10,599 nucleotides of DNA from Micavibrio sp. (GCA_027051315.1 JALTZE010000233.1:1-10599); one strand, 5' to 3'; numbered from the stretch's first letter, positions 1-7,413 are shown. Translations and numbers: made by a program. The notes: generated by a model from the letters alone, not told the origin.

Positions 1-103
1 AAGCCTGATAATTTCTTACTCCGTCCCAGTGTTCAGTGCCTTTTTTTACATGATTTTCCCAGCTCCAAGTTGATGGTTCGGATTTTACAAGCCAGTAATT
101 CAT
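1..103 (-). CDS. EVE-domain protein (THYN1-like), N-terminal part only
   Basis: Reading leftwards from an ATG at 103, the frame stays open to the window edge, giving about 34 residues. They begin MNYWLVKSEPSTWSW and continue with EHWDGVRNYQA. This is the very conserved N-terminus of the EVE domain (thymocyte nuclear protein 1 type), a PUA-related fold thought to bind modified bases in nucleic acid; the bacterial role is not established. A purine-rich AGGAAG-type ribosome site lies just upstream of the ATG (about 108-113). It follows gpsA by 28 bp in the same direction and is probably the last or a later gene of the tsaD-gpsA run. In several alphaproteobacteria, as I recall, a small YciI-family gene lies between gpsA and the EVE gene; it is absent here. 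The identity is firm for such a short piece because of the WLVKSEP and WDGVRNYQA blocks. Confidence 0.85.
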   Translation of the reverse strand, partial: MNYWLVKSEPSTWSWENHVKKGTEHWDGVRNYQA

Positions 104-131
104 ATTTTTCTTCCTATTTTAGGTTTTTTCC

Positions 132-1130
132 TTAATGTTCTTCTGTTTTCAGTGGTCTATCAAGCAATGTTTCAACGGCTTCATTTATAGGCATATTTTC
201 GCATAAGCATTTATATACTATTTCTGAAATTGGCATATCAATTGCATTATTTTTTGCCATTAATCTTAGGGCTTTTGCTGTGTGAACTCCTTCGGTTACA
301 GAATTTCTTGATGATAGAATTTCTTTCAAAGATTTTCCTTGTCCTAACATCGAACCCAAAGAAAAATTCCTTGATTGCATTGATGAGCAAGTTAGCATTA
401 AATCACCTATTCCACACATACCCATTAATGTTTCTTTTTTTGCTCCCATTGCATTAGCAAGGCGAGCCATTTCTGCAAGACCTCTGGTTATTAGGGCAGC
501 TCTGGCGCTATCACCTAAATGCATACCGTCAATTGCTCCACAAGCTATTGCTATAACATTTTTTACTGCTCCCCCTATTTGTGCTCCTATCATATCATGT
601 GATGTGTAAAGGCGAAGTGTTTTGCTGCTAAGCACGTATTGAAGTTTTTTTGCTTTATCTAAATCTGAGGCAGCAATTGTTGCGGCACTTGGTAATCCTC
701 TTGCTATTTCTGCGGCAAAAGTAGGACCTGTTAATATGGCACAATCAGCATAAGGAGTTTCTTCTTTTACTACTTCTGATAATAATTTTCCTGTATTTAT
801 TTCTATTCCTTTTGAACATATCACAACAGGAATATTACCATCTGCTATATCTGGTTTTAGGCTTCCTAGAATAGTTCTTAGATGTTGTGCGGGAGTTACT
901 ATTAGCAATATATCGCAATCTGATGCTTCTGTAAGGCTTTCGGTAGCTTTTATCGAAGGGTTTAAATCTACGGCTGGTAAGAAGACGGAATTTTCATGTT
1001 TAGTATTTATGGATTCTACTACTTCTGGCTCCCTTGCCCAAATTATTGTTTGTACATTTGTTGATGCACATGATTGGGCAAGTGCTGTTCCCCATGCTCC
1101 TGCACCTATTACACCGATTTTAGCTGTCAT
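132..1130 (-). CDS. gpsA: Glycerol-3-phosphate dehydrogenase [NAD(P)+]
   Basis: Reduces dihydroxyacetone phosphate to sn-glycerol-3-phosphate with NAD(P)H in the cytosol, supplying the phospholipid backbone. The 332-residue protein has the usual family length. It shows the N-terminal Rossmann motif GAGAWG (9-14), the SKGIE block (106-110), LTGPTFAAEIARG (133-145), the catalytic lysine K190 in GGAVKNVIAIACG, the GDSARAALITRGLAEM helix (206-221) and GIGDLMLTCSS (240-250). I start at the ATG at 1130 because residues 1-14 then align with family N-termini and a GGAG ribosome site sits 10 bp upstream (1141-1144). An in-frame ATG at 1157 would add nine residues and overlap the tsaD coding sequence. 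The tsaD stop codon is 2 bp before this start, so the genes are almost certainly co-transcribed and probably translationally coupled. Confidence 0.97.
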   Translation of the reverse strand: MTAKIGVIGAGAWGTALAQSCASTNVQTIIWAREPEVVESINTKHENSVFLPAVDLNPSIKATESLTEASDCDILLIVTPAQHLRTILGSLKPDIADGNIPVVICSKGIEINTGKLLSEVVKEETPYADCAILTGPTFAAEIARGLPSAATIAASDLDKAKKLQYVLSSKTLRLYTSHDMIGAQIGGAVKNVIAIACGAIDGMHLGDSARAALITRGLAEMARLANAMGAKKETLMGMCGIGDLMLTCSSMQSRNFSLGSMLGQGKSLKEILSSRNSVTEGVHTAKALRLMAKNNAIDMPISEIVYKCLCENMPINEAVETLLDRPLKTEEH

Positions 1131-1132
1131 TT

Positions 1133-2179
1133 TTATATTTCTCCATCTAGTGGCCATCTTGGTTTGGCCTTAAAATCCAAATTATTATTATATCCTTTTT
1201 TAAATCTTTCTAATCCTGCCCATGCTATCATTGCGCCGTTATCTGTGCATAATTTTAAGGGTGGGGCTACGAAATTCATATTGTGTTTTTCTGATAGTTC
1301 AGTCAAGCTTTTACAAATGGTTTTATTGGCTGCGACCCCGCCTGCGACTACTAATGTAGGATTTTTGGGTTTATATTCTTCTTTATATAAATCTATCGCA
1401 CGTTTTATACGGTCTTTTATTATATCTGTTATTGCTATTTGAAAAGAATAAGCAAGTTGGGAGATGTCTTCTTTTTTTAATGTTTCTCCTTCCAGTTTTT
1501 CTATATGATTTCTTACAGCTGTTTTTAGACCTGATAGGGAAAAATCCATATTTTTTCTTCCCTTTAATGGACGAGGTAGAGGAAATTTTTCAAGTGCCTT
1601 GTGATAATCATTACACTCAAGAGCGATTTTTTCCAAATGAGGACCACCTGGATATGGAAGCCCCATCATTTTTGCGGATTTATCGAAGGCTTCACCGATG
1701 GCATCATCTATTGTCGTTCCCAATCTTTTATATTTTCCGACATTTTCTGCGATTAATATCTGTGTATGTCCGCCAGATACAAGGAGGAGGAGATAAGGAA
1801 ATTCGACATTATTGGTAAGGCGGGGGGTTAAAGCGTGCCCTTCCAAATGATTTACTGCTATAAAGGGTTTTTTATGTGCCGCTGCTATAGTTTTTCCTGC
1901 CATCATTCCTACCATTACTCCGCCAATAAGACCTGGGCCGCATGTGGCAGCAACCGCATCTAGTTTGGCAAAATCAATTTTAGCGTCATTTATTGCTGCT
2001 TTGATAATTTTATCAAGATAATCAAGATGTGCTCTTGCTGCTATTTCTGGGACAACTCCTCCGTATATTTCATGCTCTTTTAGTTGGCTTAAGATAATAT
2101 TTGACAGAATCTCTTTCTTATCTGTTACTACAGAGGCAGAAGTTTCGTCGCAGCTGGTTTCTATTCCTAAAATTATCAT
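1133..2179 (-). CDS. tsaD: tRNA N6-adenosine threonylcarbamoyltransferase TsaD
   Basis: Transfers the threonylcarbamoyl group from threonylcarbamoyl-AMP to A37 of ANN-decoding tRNAs (t6A), working with TsaB and TsaE in the cytosol. Residues are numbered from the ATG at 2179 (348 aa, near the usual family length). The ASKHA-fold protein shows [10 protein letters not shown] (4-13), [12 protein letters not shown] (80-91), the metal-binding pair H111 and H115 in [15 protein letters not shown] (132-140), [13 protein letters not shown] (155-167), PYPGGP (175-180), GGVAANK (280-286) and the C-terminal metal ligand D313 in [12 protein letters not shown]. The start is uncertain. An in-frame ATG at 2209 would add ten residues ([10 protein letters not shown]) that are not typical of the family, and neither ATG has a recognisable Shine-Dalgarno sequence. 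It is divergent from hemC and heads the tsaD-gpsA-EVE run. Confidence 0.96.
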   Translation of the reverse strand: MIILGIETSCDETSASVVTDKKEILSNIILSQLKEHEIYGGVVPEIAARAHLDYLDKIIKAAINDAKIDFAKLDAVAATCGPGLIGGVMVGMMAGKTIAAAHKKPFIAVNHLEGHALTPRLTNNVEFPYLLLLVSGGHTQILIAENVGKYKRLGTTIDDAIGEAFDKSAKMMGLPYPGGPHLEKIALECNDYHKALEKFPLPRPLKGRKNMDFSLSGLKTAVRNHIEKLEGETLKKEDISQLAYSFQIAITDIIKDRIKRAIDLYKEEYKPKNPTLVVAGGVAANKTICKSLTELSEKHNMNFVAPPLKLCTDNGAMIAWAGLERFKKGYNNNLDFKAKPRWPLDGEI

Positions 2180-2208
2180 AATAAGTTTATTTTTTTGTGT
2201 ATGTCTCA

Positions 2209-2237
2209 TTTACGAACAAATAACAATACCGTATATT
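2209..2237 (+). promoter_or_regulatory. Candidate sigma-70-type promoter of the hem run
   Basis: A TTTACG -35-like box (2209-2214, 4 of 6 matches to TTGACA) is followed after 17 bp by TATATT (2232-2237, 5 of 6 matches to TATAAT). Transcription would start near 2244, about 20 bases before the hemC start codon. The -35 box overlaps the longer possible start of divergent tsaD, so the two transcription units share this short region. AT-rich DNA produces such matches by chance; another TATATA lies at 2245-2250. Confidence 0.45.
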
Positions 2238-2264
2238 TCATTTGTATATAAAGCAGGAGTAGTC

Positions 2265-3248
2265 GTGAGTAAAGTAAGAATAGGTACAAGAAGCAGTGCA
2301 TTGGCTATGATTCAGGCAAACATGGTCAAAAATGCTGTAGAAAAATATAATAAAGATATAGAAGTTGAGCTTGTAAAGATAAATACTTCCGGTGATTGGC
2401 GACCAGAGCATGGTGAAACTAGGTTATGTGAAGCTGAAGGAGGTAAGGGGCTTTTTGCCAAAGAAATAGAGCTTGCTATATTAGATGGATTTGTAGATTG
2501 TGGTGTACATTCTGTAAAAGATATGTCTTCTTTTTTACCTGATGGTTTGGTTATGGATTATGCTCTTCCTAGGGAGAATCCTCTTGATGCTTTGATAGCA
2601 AGAGATAAAAATATATCTTCAATTAATGATTTACCACAAGGGGGCGTTGTGGGTACATCAAGCCTTAGAAGGCAATCAATTCTTTTATCGTTAAGACCTG
2701 ATTTGAAAGTTGTACCACTTAGGGGGAATGTTGCAACAAGGCTTGAAAAATTAGAAAGAGGAGATGTCGATGCAACTTTTCTTGCTATGGCTGGATTAGA
2801 GCGTTTGGGGATTACTGATAAGGTGAGCGCGGTTTTAGACCCTTTTGTTATGGTGCCTGCTTGTGGGCAGGGGATTGTGGGTATTGAAATAAAAGAAGAT
2901 GATAATAAGATAAGAGATATATTAGAGCCTATTAATGATTTTGATGCTTTGCTTTCAATGGTTGCGGAAAGAGCTGTTCTTAAGGTTCTTGACGGTTCGT
3001 GTCGTACTCCTATTGGTGCTTATTCTGTTCTTTCGGGTGAGTGTATGAAATTAACTGCTTTTGTAGGTTCAGAAGATGGTACTCTTTCATTTACAGAAGA
3101 AGGTGATGGACAAGTAACATGTGTTGATGAAGCTGAAGCATTTGGTAAGAAAATAGGAAGAAAATTGAAAGAAAAAGTTCCCTCATATATTCTTGATAAA
3201 GTGGAGAATGGTGAATTAGAGGCTAGTTTATGCAAGGTAATATCTTAA
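2265..3248 (+). CDS. hemC: Hydroxymethylbilane synthase (porphobilinogen deaminase)
   Basis: Polymerises four porphobilinogens into hydroxymethylbilane, the linear precursor of heme, in the cytosol. The 327-residue protein is of normal length. Visible landmarks are RIGTRSSALA (5-14), GDWRPEHGETR (43-53), GGKGLFAKEIE (59-69), the catalytic aspartate D86 in HSVKDM, GTSSLRR (130-136), PLRGNVATRLEKL (151-163) and C246 in DGSCRTPIGAY, the cysteine that carries the dipyrromethane cofactor. Translation starts at GTG (2265). A CAGGAG ribosome site (2254-2259) lies 5 bp upstream, and no ATG fits the conserved N-terminus. It is the first gene of the hem run, divergent from tsaD. Its last 19 bases overlap the start of hemD, suggesting coupled synthesis of two consecutive enzymes. 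Confidence 0.97.
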   Translation: MSKVRIGTRSSALAMIQANMVKNAVEKYNKDIEVELVKINTSGDWRPEHGETRLCEAEGGKGLFAKEIELAILDGFVDCGVHSVKDMSSFLPDGLVMDYALPRENPLDALIARDKNISSINDLPQGGVVGTSSLRRQSILLSLRPDLKVVPLRGNVATRLEKLERGDVDATFLAMAGLERLGITDKVSAVLDPFVMVPACGQGIVGIEIKEDDNKIRDILEPINDFDALLSMVAERAVLKVLDGSCRTPIGAYSVLSGECMKLTAFVGSEDGTLSFTEEGDGQVTCVDEAEAFGKKIGRKLKEKVPSYILDKVENGELEASLCKVIS

Positions 3249-3931
3249 CTTTAGTTAATACAAGACCTGATAGTAAGAATTTATTTGATAGTGATTTTCA
3301 AGTTTTATCAGCTCCTATGTTGGATATTTCTTTGCTTGAATATGATGTTCCTAATCTTTCCTTATATGATGGACTAATTTTTACCAGTTCTCGAGCGGTA
3401 GAATTTTTCTTTGATGATGGTTGTTTTTCCAAAGATATTTATGCTGTTGGTAATAAAACTACATCTGTTCTTAAAGAAAAAGGATATAAAAATATTATAA
3501 ATGCAAAAGGGAATGGAAAAAAGTTATGTAAGCTTATTTCTTCGAAAGTTAAAAGAGGAAGCAAATTATTACATGTAAGAGGAAGGAATATTGCGTTTGA
3601 TATAGCAAAAGAATTAGCGGAATCAGAAATTATTATTGATTCTCTAATTATATATAAAAGTGAAATGGTAAGTAAAATTGATGATAATATATTAAATGCT
3701 ATAAAAAATAGAAAAGTAGATTTTATAAGCTTTTATTCCCAACGTTCGGGAGAAGCTTTTGTTAATTTAGTAGGCAAGTACGGTATTGAATCTTATTTAT
3801 CTTCTATAAAATGCTTGTGTTTCAGTGAGATGGTGCTAAATTCTGTTAGTAACTTGAAATGGGATTGTACGCATGTATGTGATAACCCCGAAGAAGAAGA
3901 AATGATTAAATTGGTGAGAGAATTGTCATGA
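3230..3931 (+). CDS. hemD: Uroporphyrinogen-III synthase
   Basis: Cyclises hydroxymethylbilane with inversion of ring D to uroporphyrinogen III, the branch point for heme, siroheme and cobalamin. The family is poorly conserved, but the 233-residue protein has normal length and the expected scattered motifs: an N-terminal LVNTRP (8-13), LIFTSSRAVEFF (49-60), YAVGNKTTSVLKEKGY (71-86), LLHVRGRN (113-120) at the start of the second lobe, and FISFYSQRSGEAF (165-177). The ATG at 3230 lies inside the hemC 3' end in another frame, with AGAGG (3218-3222) as a modest ribosome site. The stop codon overlaps the next start as ATGA. The placement directly after hemC supports the call more than similarity alone would. 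Confidence 0.9.
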   Translation: MQGNILTLVNTRPDSKNLFDSDFQVLSAPMLDISLLEYDVPNLSLYDGLIFTSSRAVEFFFDDGCFSKDIYAVGNKTTSVLKEKGYKNIINAKGNGKKLCKLISSKVKRGSKLLHVRGRNIAFDIAKELAESEIIIDSLIIYKSEMVSKIDDNILNAIKNRKVDFISFYSQRSGEAFVNLVGKYGIESYLSSIKCLCFSEMVLNSVSNLKWDCTHVCDNPEEEEMIKLVRELS

Positions 3932-5460
3932 GTAATGTTTTAAAAAATGGTGCAGAGATTATAGAACGTTTTGGTGGGATACGTCCTATGGCAAAAAAGT
4001 TGGGGGTTGCTGCTACTACTGTGCAAGGTTGGAAAAAAAGGAATGCTATACCTATATCAAGAAAATCTGAGGTTCTTGAGGCTGCTAATAAAAATGGAAT
4101 AGATATAGCTGATTTAATTGTTAATGATGATATTTCTTCTAAAAATGGTAATACTAATATTCACAAGATTGATGAATTTGTAACTAAACCAAAAGAAGAG
4201 GCAAAAGAATCTGTTAATGATTTACAATCCGATATTATGAAAGAGATTGAGGCAACAAAAAGAAGTGCGATAGTTGGTAGTATTCTTATGGTTCTTTTTA
4301 TTATCGGCACGTGCGGTATTCTAATTTATGTGATGTTTGGTTCAAATATATCTAAAGTGGCAAAACAAAGTAGTGATATAAATGAAATAAAGGCTGAGAT
4401 TGAGAATTTGAATGACGATGTTGTTCAAGTTAAGCAGGCGCAAATAGATATGATGTCTATGATACCAGATAATCTACAAAGTGATTTTAATAAAATTAAG
4501 AATGTAACGGAACAGCTCCAAAGTTCTGTATCAGAGCTTTCAAAAATGGCAGAAAATCTTGGTGGTGATATAAGTAATTTAAGCAATATGGATATGGATA
4601 AATTATTTTCAAGGATTTCTCTTCTTGAAGGTAAAGTACAAGATATAGGTAAGCTTACAGGTTCAAAGGGGCTTGCTGATATTACAGAAAGATTGCAAGA
4701 CCTTCAAAAAATTAAAGGAGGAGAGCAAGTTTTAGATAGCTTGATGAAAGAACTGCAAACTGCTTTGGTTACTAATAATGTAAGTAATGATGATATAGGA
4801 AAAGTTTTGGAAAAGACTGCTGCGGATTCAGAAGTTGTGGCTATGGCTTTTGGTGATGTAAGTGGCGAAGAAATGAAAGCTGCTGCTTTACTTTTGGCTA
4901 TGAATCAGCTCAGGGATTCTCTTAACAGGGATAAATCTTCTTTTGATAGTGATATGGCTTTGGTTATGAAACTTGTCGGTAATACAGATAATCCTGAACT
5001 TGCTGATGCGGTGAAAAAACTTTCTCCATATGCAAAAGATGGGATTTTAACGCCTGATGGTCTTTCAAAAGAATTTAAATCTCTTGCTGGTGATGTTATA
5101 ATTTCTTCATTATCAGGTGAAGATGTTTCGGTAAAGGAAAAGGCTGTTTCAAGATTAAATCAAATTATCAAAGTAGAAAAAAATGGAGAATTGATTACTG
5201 GGACTGAAACAGAGAAAAAAGTTGCAAAAGCGCAAAAGCTTTTGGACGAAGGCAAAGTAGAAGAGGCGGTAGCAATATTACAAACTCTTGATGGGGAAGC
5301 GGGACAGAAAGTTCAGCCTTTTATTAATGATGCTCAAAATACTATGCTTGCTGCGCAAGTTAAGACACTTCTTACTGGAACAGTTATGAATAAACTTGCA
5401 AAAATGGCGTCTGGCTCTTTCATTAATAAAAAATCAGGTGCAAAATATATAAATAGATAA
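3928..5460 (+). CDS. Mitofilin/Mic60-like inner-membrane protein with N-terminal HTH-like segment
   Basis: A 510-residue single-span membrane protein. Residues 7-62 look like a small helix-turn-helix of the Cro/YdaS kind, with RFGGIRPMAKKLGV and TTVQGWKKRNAIP as the best blocks. Residues 70-110 are polar and charged. One transmembrane helix spans about 113-138, preceded by KR, so the N-terminus should be cytoplasmic and the rest periplasmic. Residues 145-265 have coiled-coil character with many heptad-like I/L positions. The C-terminal part (about 320-485) is helical and matches the mitofilin-type end: a LSPYAKDGILTPDGL block (365-379) and a helical pair around LLDEGKVEEAVAILQTLDG (438-456). 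Family knowledge: alphaproteobacterial Mic60 homologues are typically encoded between hemD and hemY and shape intracytoplasmic membranes, like mitochondrial cristae proteins. The 4-bp ATGA overlap with hemD and the hemY gene downstream fit this exactly. That it binds DNA is only inferred from the N-terminal sequence. Confidence 0.8.
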   Translation: MSNVLKNGAEIIERFGGIRPMAKKLGVAATTVQGWKKRNAIPISRKSEVLEAANKNGIDIADLIVNDDISSKNGNTNIHKIDEFVTKPKEEAKESVNDLQSDIMKEIEATKRSAIVGSILMVLFIIGTCGILIYVMFGSNISKVAKQSSDINEIKAEIENLNDDVVQVKQAQIDMMSMIPDNLQSDFNKIKNVTEQLQSSVSELSKMAENLGGDISNLSNMDMDKLFSRISLLEGKVQDIGKLTGSKGLADITERLQDLQKIKGGEQVLDSLMKELQTALVTNNVSNDDIGKVLEKTAADSEVVAMAFGDVSGEEMKAAALLLAMNQLRDSLNRDKSSFDSDMALVMKLVGNTDNPELADAVKKLSPYAKDGILTPDGLSKEFKSLAGDVIISSLSGEDVSVKEKAVSRLNQIIKVEKNGELITGTETEKKVAKAQKLLDEGKVEEAVAILQTLDGEAGQKVQPFINDAQNTMLAAQVKTLLTGTVMNKLAKMASGSFINKKSGAKYINR

Positions 5461-5506
5461 TTTAATATTTTTGCCTTTAAATAAAAGAGCAAAGAAAAAG
5501 GAATAG

Positions 5507-6871
5507 ATGATGTTAAAAGCCATATTCTATCTGATTCAATTGAGTTTATTGGTATGGCTGGCTGTTTGGTTGGCGGATATTTCTGGTGTTATTAATATTG
5601 ATTTGATGGAATATAGTATTGAGCTTCCTGTTGGGGTTGGTGCTGCTATTCTTATTTTTATTCTTATAATTTCTATGATTATTTATCGTGTATGGTTGGC
5701 TATTATTTCTATTCCTAGAAATTACGGTAAATATAGGAAAGAAAAGAATCTTACTTGTGGTTACGAGGCTATTTCTATGGGGCTTGCTGCTATAGCTGCG
5801 GGTGATACGAAGAATGCTTTATCCTATACAAAAAGAGCAAAAGAAATGATACCTGATTCAGGAAAGGGGCTTGTTTTGCTTTTAGAAGCACAGGCAAAAA
5901 AGCTTCAGGGAAATAATGATGATGTAGTCATGATTTATGAAGAATTGGCAACTCGTAAGGATATGGCTCTTTTAGGAGTACGGGGACTTGTTAATAATGC
6001 TATGAAATGTGGTGATTTTAGCAAGGCGCTTGAGCTTGCTGAGAATTCATATAAAGCTAATAAAGAACAGGTTTGGCTGTTAAAACAAATTTATCTTTTA
6101 CAGATATATTTGGGTAAATGGAATGATGCTTTAAAAAGCCTTAAGAAGGCAGTTAAGGCAAAGGCTATAGATGGTAAGAAAGTACTTTTAGATGAGATGG
6201 CTCTTAGAATATTACTTGCTGACCGTGATATTAATGATGGTTATATTGATGATGCAATTGTTCATTTGAAAAAAGCTTTGAAAATTGATGCTGGCTTTGT
6301 TCCAGCTGCTGTTAGGCTTGTAAAAATTTATATAGAAAGAGGTAGAAGAAAGGCTGCTGTTAATGTAATAGAAAAAGCATGGAGGATTTGTCCTCATCCT
6401 GAGCTTGTTCCTTTGTGGGATTCTTTGTTTAAAGGGAAAAATGATGATATTTCTGTAGCAAGACTTAAATGGTTTGAAAAGTTGATTTCAAATAATAAGG
6501 AAAGTCAGGAAAGTGAAATTACTTTGGCAAAGATTGCTATAGAGGAAGAGCTTTGGGGTGCTGCTAAATCTGCTTTGAAAAGGGCAGAGAAAATAAGAGC
6601 TTCTGCAAGATTATATAAATTATGGGCAGAACTGGAAGAAAAATCATTTAAAGATATGGAAAAAGCAAATTCATATTTGGAAAAAGCCAGTAATGCAGAG
6701 CCAGATAAAGTATGGATATGTTCTGAAACAGGGAAAATATATCCGAAATGGGAGGCGGTTGCTATGCCACATGGGTCATTTAATACAATAGTTTGGGATT
6801 TCCCAAATAATATACATGCTTGTGCGGTTATAGACAGTGATGCAGCTAGTGATATATTTTTATTGCAGTGA
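5507..6871 (+). CDS. hemY: HemY-type TPR protein of the heme gene cluster
   Basis: This is the non-enzymatic HemY family (HemY_N plus tetratricopeptide repeats), not protoporphyrinogen oxidase. These inner-membrane proteins are thought to act as scaffolds in late heme synthesis, though their biochemical role is unsettled. Two hydrophobic helices (about 4-24 and 43-66) anchor it. The conserved MGLAAIAAGDTKNALSYTKRA block (91-111) opens a helical-repeat region running to about residue 395, with TPR-like units at 248-262 and 350-364. The C-terminus keeps WIC (403-405), W415 and GSFNTIVW (423-430). In alphaproteobacterial HemY proteins, as I remember them, this area carries a four-cysteine ribbon; here only C405 remains. 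Two ATGs lie in tandem (5507 and 5510). AAGGA (5498-5502) is 4 bp before the first and 7 bp before the second, so the true start may be 5510. A 46-bp gap separates it from the Mic60-like gene. Confidence 0.88.
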   Translation: MMLKAIFYLIQLSLLVWLAVWLADISGVINIDLMEYSIELPVGVGAAILIFILIISMIIYRVWLAIISIPRNYGKYRKEKNLTCGYEAISMGLAAIAAGDTKNALSYTKRAKEMIPDSGKGLVLLLEAQAKKLQGNNDDVVMIYEELATRKDMALLGVRGLVNNAMKCGDFSKALELAENSYKANKEQVWLLKQIYLLQIYLGKWNDALKSLKKAVKAKAIDGKKVLLDEMALRILLADRDINDGYIDDAIVHLKKALKIDAGFVPAAVRLVKIYIERGRRKAAVNVIEKAWRICPHPELVPLWDSLFKGKNDDISVARLKWFEKLISNNKESQESEITLAKIAIEEELWGAAKSALKRAEKIRASARLYKLWAELEEKSFKDMEKANSYLEKASNAEPDKVWICSETGKIYPKWEAVAMPHGSFNTIVWDFPNNIHACAVIDSDAASDIFLLQ

Positions 6872-6872
6872 G

Positions 6873-7181
6873 TTAGTTATAGCTAATTTCAAAATTTATA
6901 TGGTTTAGGCTTGCAGGTGATATAATCTTTTTACTTACGACGTAAACTGAATGTAATTTTCCATCGAGTTTTTTGTTCCAGAAATTAAGAAAATTATAAA
7001 GAACAGGGAATTTAGGAGCCTTGTCATATTCTTGCCATATATAGCTTTGTAATAGGTCAGGATAATCCGGAAAGTAATATAATATTTCTGCTGTTGTTAA
7101 TTGATACCCATTTAACTGTCTTTCTAAATCGGATTTAGGTTCTTTTTGTATGTTATTTCTTAATATATGTATTTCTGCCAT
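6873..7181 (-). CDS. usg: Usg-family protein
   Basis: The 102-residue protein matches the small Usg family, named from the gene upstream of trp genes in Caulobacter. Residues 19-82 carry the family core: LERQLNGYQLTTAEILYYFPDYPDLL, then IWQEYDKAPKFP and FLNFWNKKLDGKLHSVYVV. No biochemical function is established. It is not beside tryptophan genes here but alone, convergent with hemY, with one base (6872) between the two stop codons. The ATG at 7181 is the only methionine, so the start is fixed unless a non-ATG codon nearer the core is used. No Shine-Dalgarno sequence is visible in the AT-rich upstream sequence. The first 18 residues look like a lineage-specific extension. Confidence 0.87.
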   Translation of the reverse strand: MAEIHILRNNIQKEPKSDLERQLNGYQLTTAEILYYFPDYPDLLQSYIWQEYDKAPKFPVLYNFLNFWNKKLDGKLHSVYVVSKKIISPASLNHINFEISYN

Positions 7182-7301
7182 ATATATATTTTATGAATAT
7201 TTTCTTAAAGTAAGGTTAAAAATGTATTGGTGTGGGCGGTATAGATAAAAACTATCTTTTTAAGTCGTTGTTATCGCATATAAAATTAAAAAAGATGAAT
7301 C

Positions 7302-7334
7302 ATTTCAAATATTTGAGTCTTTTACTCTTGAAAT
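7302..7334. repeat. Nested inverted repeats over the groES -35 region
   Basis: TCAAATATTTGA (7305-7316) is a perfect 12-bp palindrome lying 10 bp before the -35 box. ATTTCAA (7302-7308) is also repeated in inverse as TTGAAAT (7328-7334), which is part of the -35 box. Inside that pair GAGT (7315-7318) faces ACTC (7324-7327) across five bases. The arrangement could be an operator or chance symmetry in AT-rich DNA; no known repressor site is recognised. Confidence 0.4.
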
Positions 7335-7356
7335 TTTATTTGTCATGCCCTATCTA
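7327..7356 (+). promoter_or_regulatory. RpoH (sigma-32)-type heat-shock promoter of groESL
   Basis: CTTGAAA (7327-7333) and CCCTATCTA (7348-7356) match the -35 CTTGAA and -10 CCCCATNTA/CCTAT patterns of heat-shock sigma factors. Fifteen bases separate CTTGAA from CCCTAT, close to the 13-14 seen in Escherichia coli groE and dnaK promoters. The predicted transcript starts near 7362, giving a leader of about 125 nt before groES. Since groESL is a classic RpoH target in proteobacteria and no CIRCE is seen, RpoH is the likely main control. Confidence 0.75.
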
Positions 7357-7362
7357 TTTAAC

Positions 7363-7412
7363 TCTCTAAGGGCTTATTTACTTTATGTAAGGATTTATTA
7401 GGCTTTTAGAGA
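7363..7412 (+). promoter_or_regulatory. First hairpin of the groES 5' leader
   Basis: TCTCTAAGGGCT (7363-7374) pairs with GGCTTTTAGAGA (7401-7412): 12 consecutive pairs, of which nine are Watson-Crick (including an unbroken outer seven) and three are G-U. Within its 26-base loop TTAC (7378-7381) can pair with GTAA (7387-7390). The stem would begin at or within a base or two of the predicted 5' end of the mRNA, where such structures often protect against decay. Confidence 0.55.
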
Positions 7413-7413
7413 A

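Noticed and set aside
1432..1818. 128-codon plus-strand frame inside tsaD
   Set aside because: Lies wholly within the complement of conserved TsaD catalytic blocks and has a hydrophobic, aromatic-rich shadow composition.
7241..7263. Small hairpin AGATA/TATCT followed by five Ts on the plus strand, resembling a terminator
   Set aside because: Only five A/T-rich pairs, and no plus-strand gene ends just upstream except hemY 370 bp away; too weak to call.
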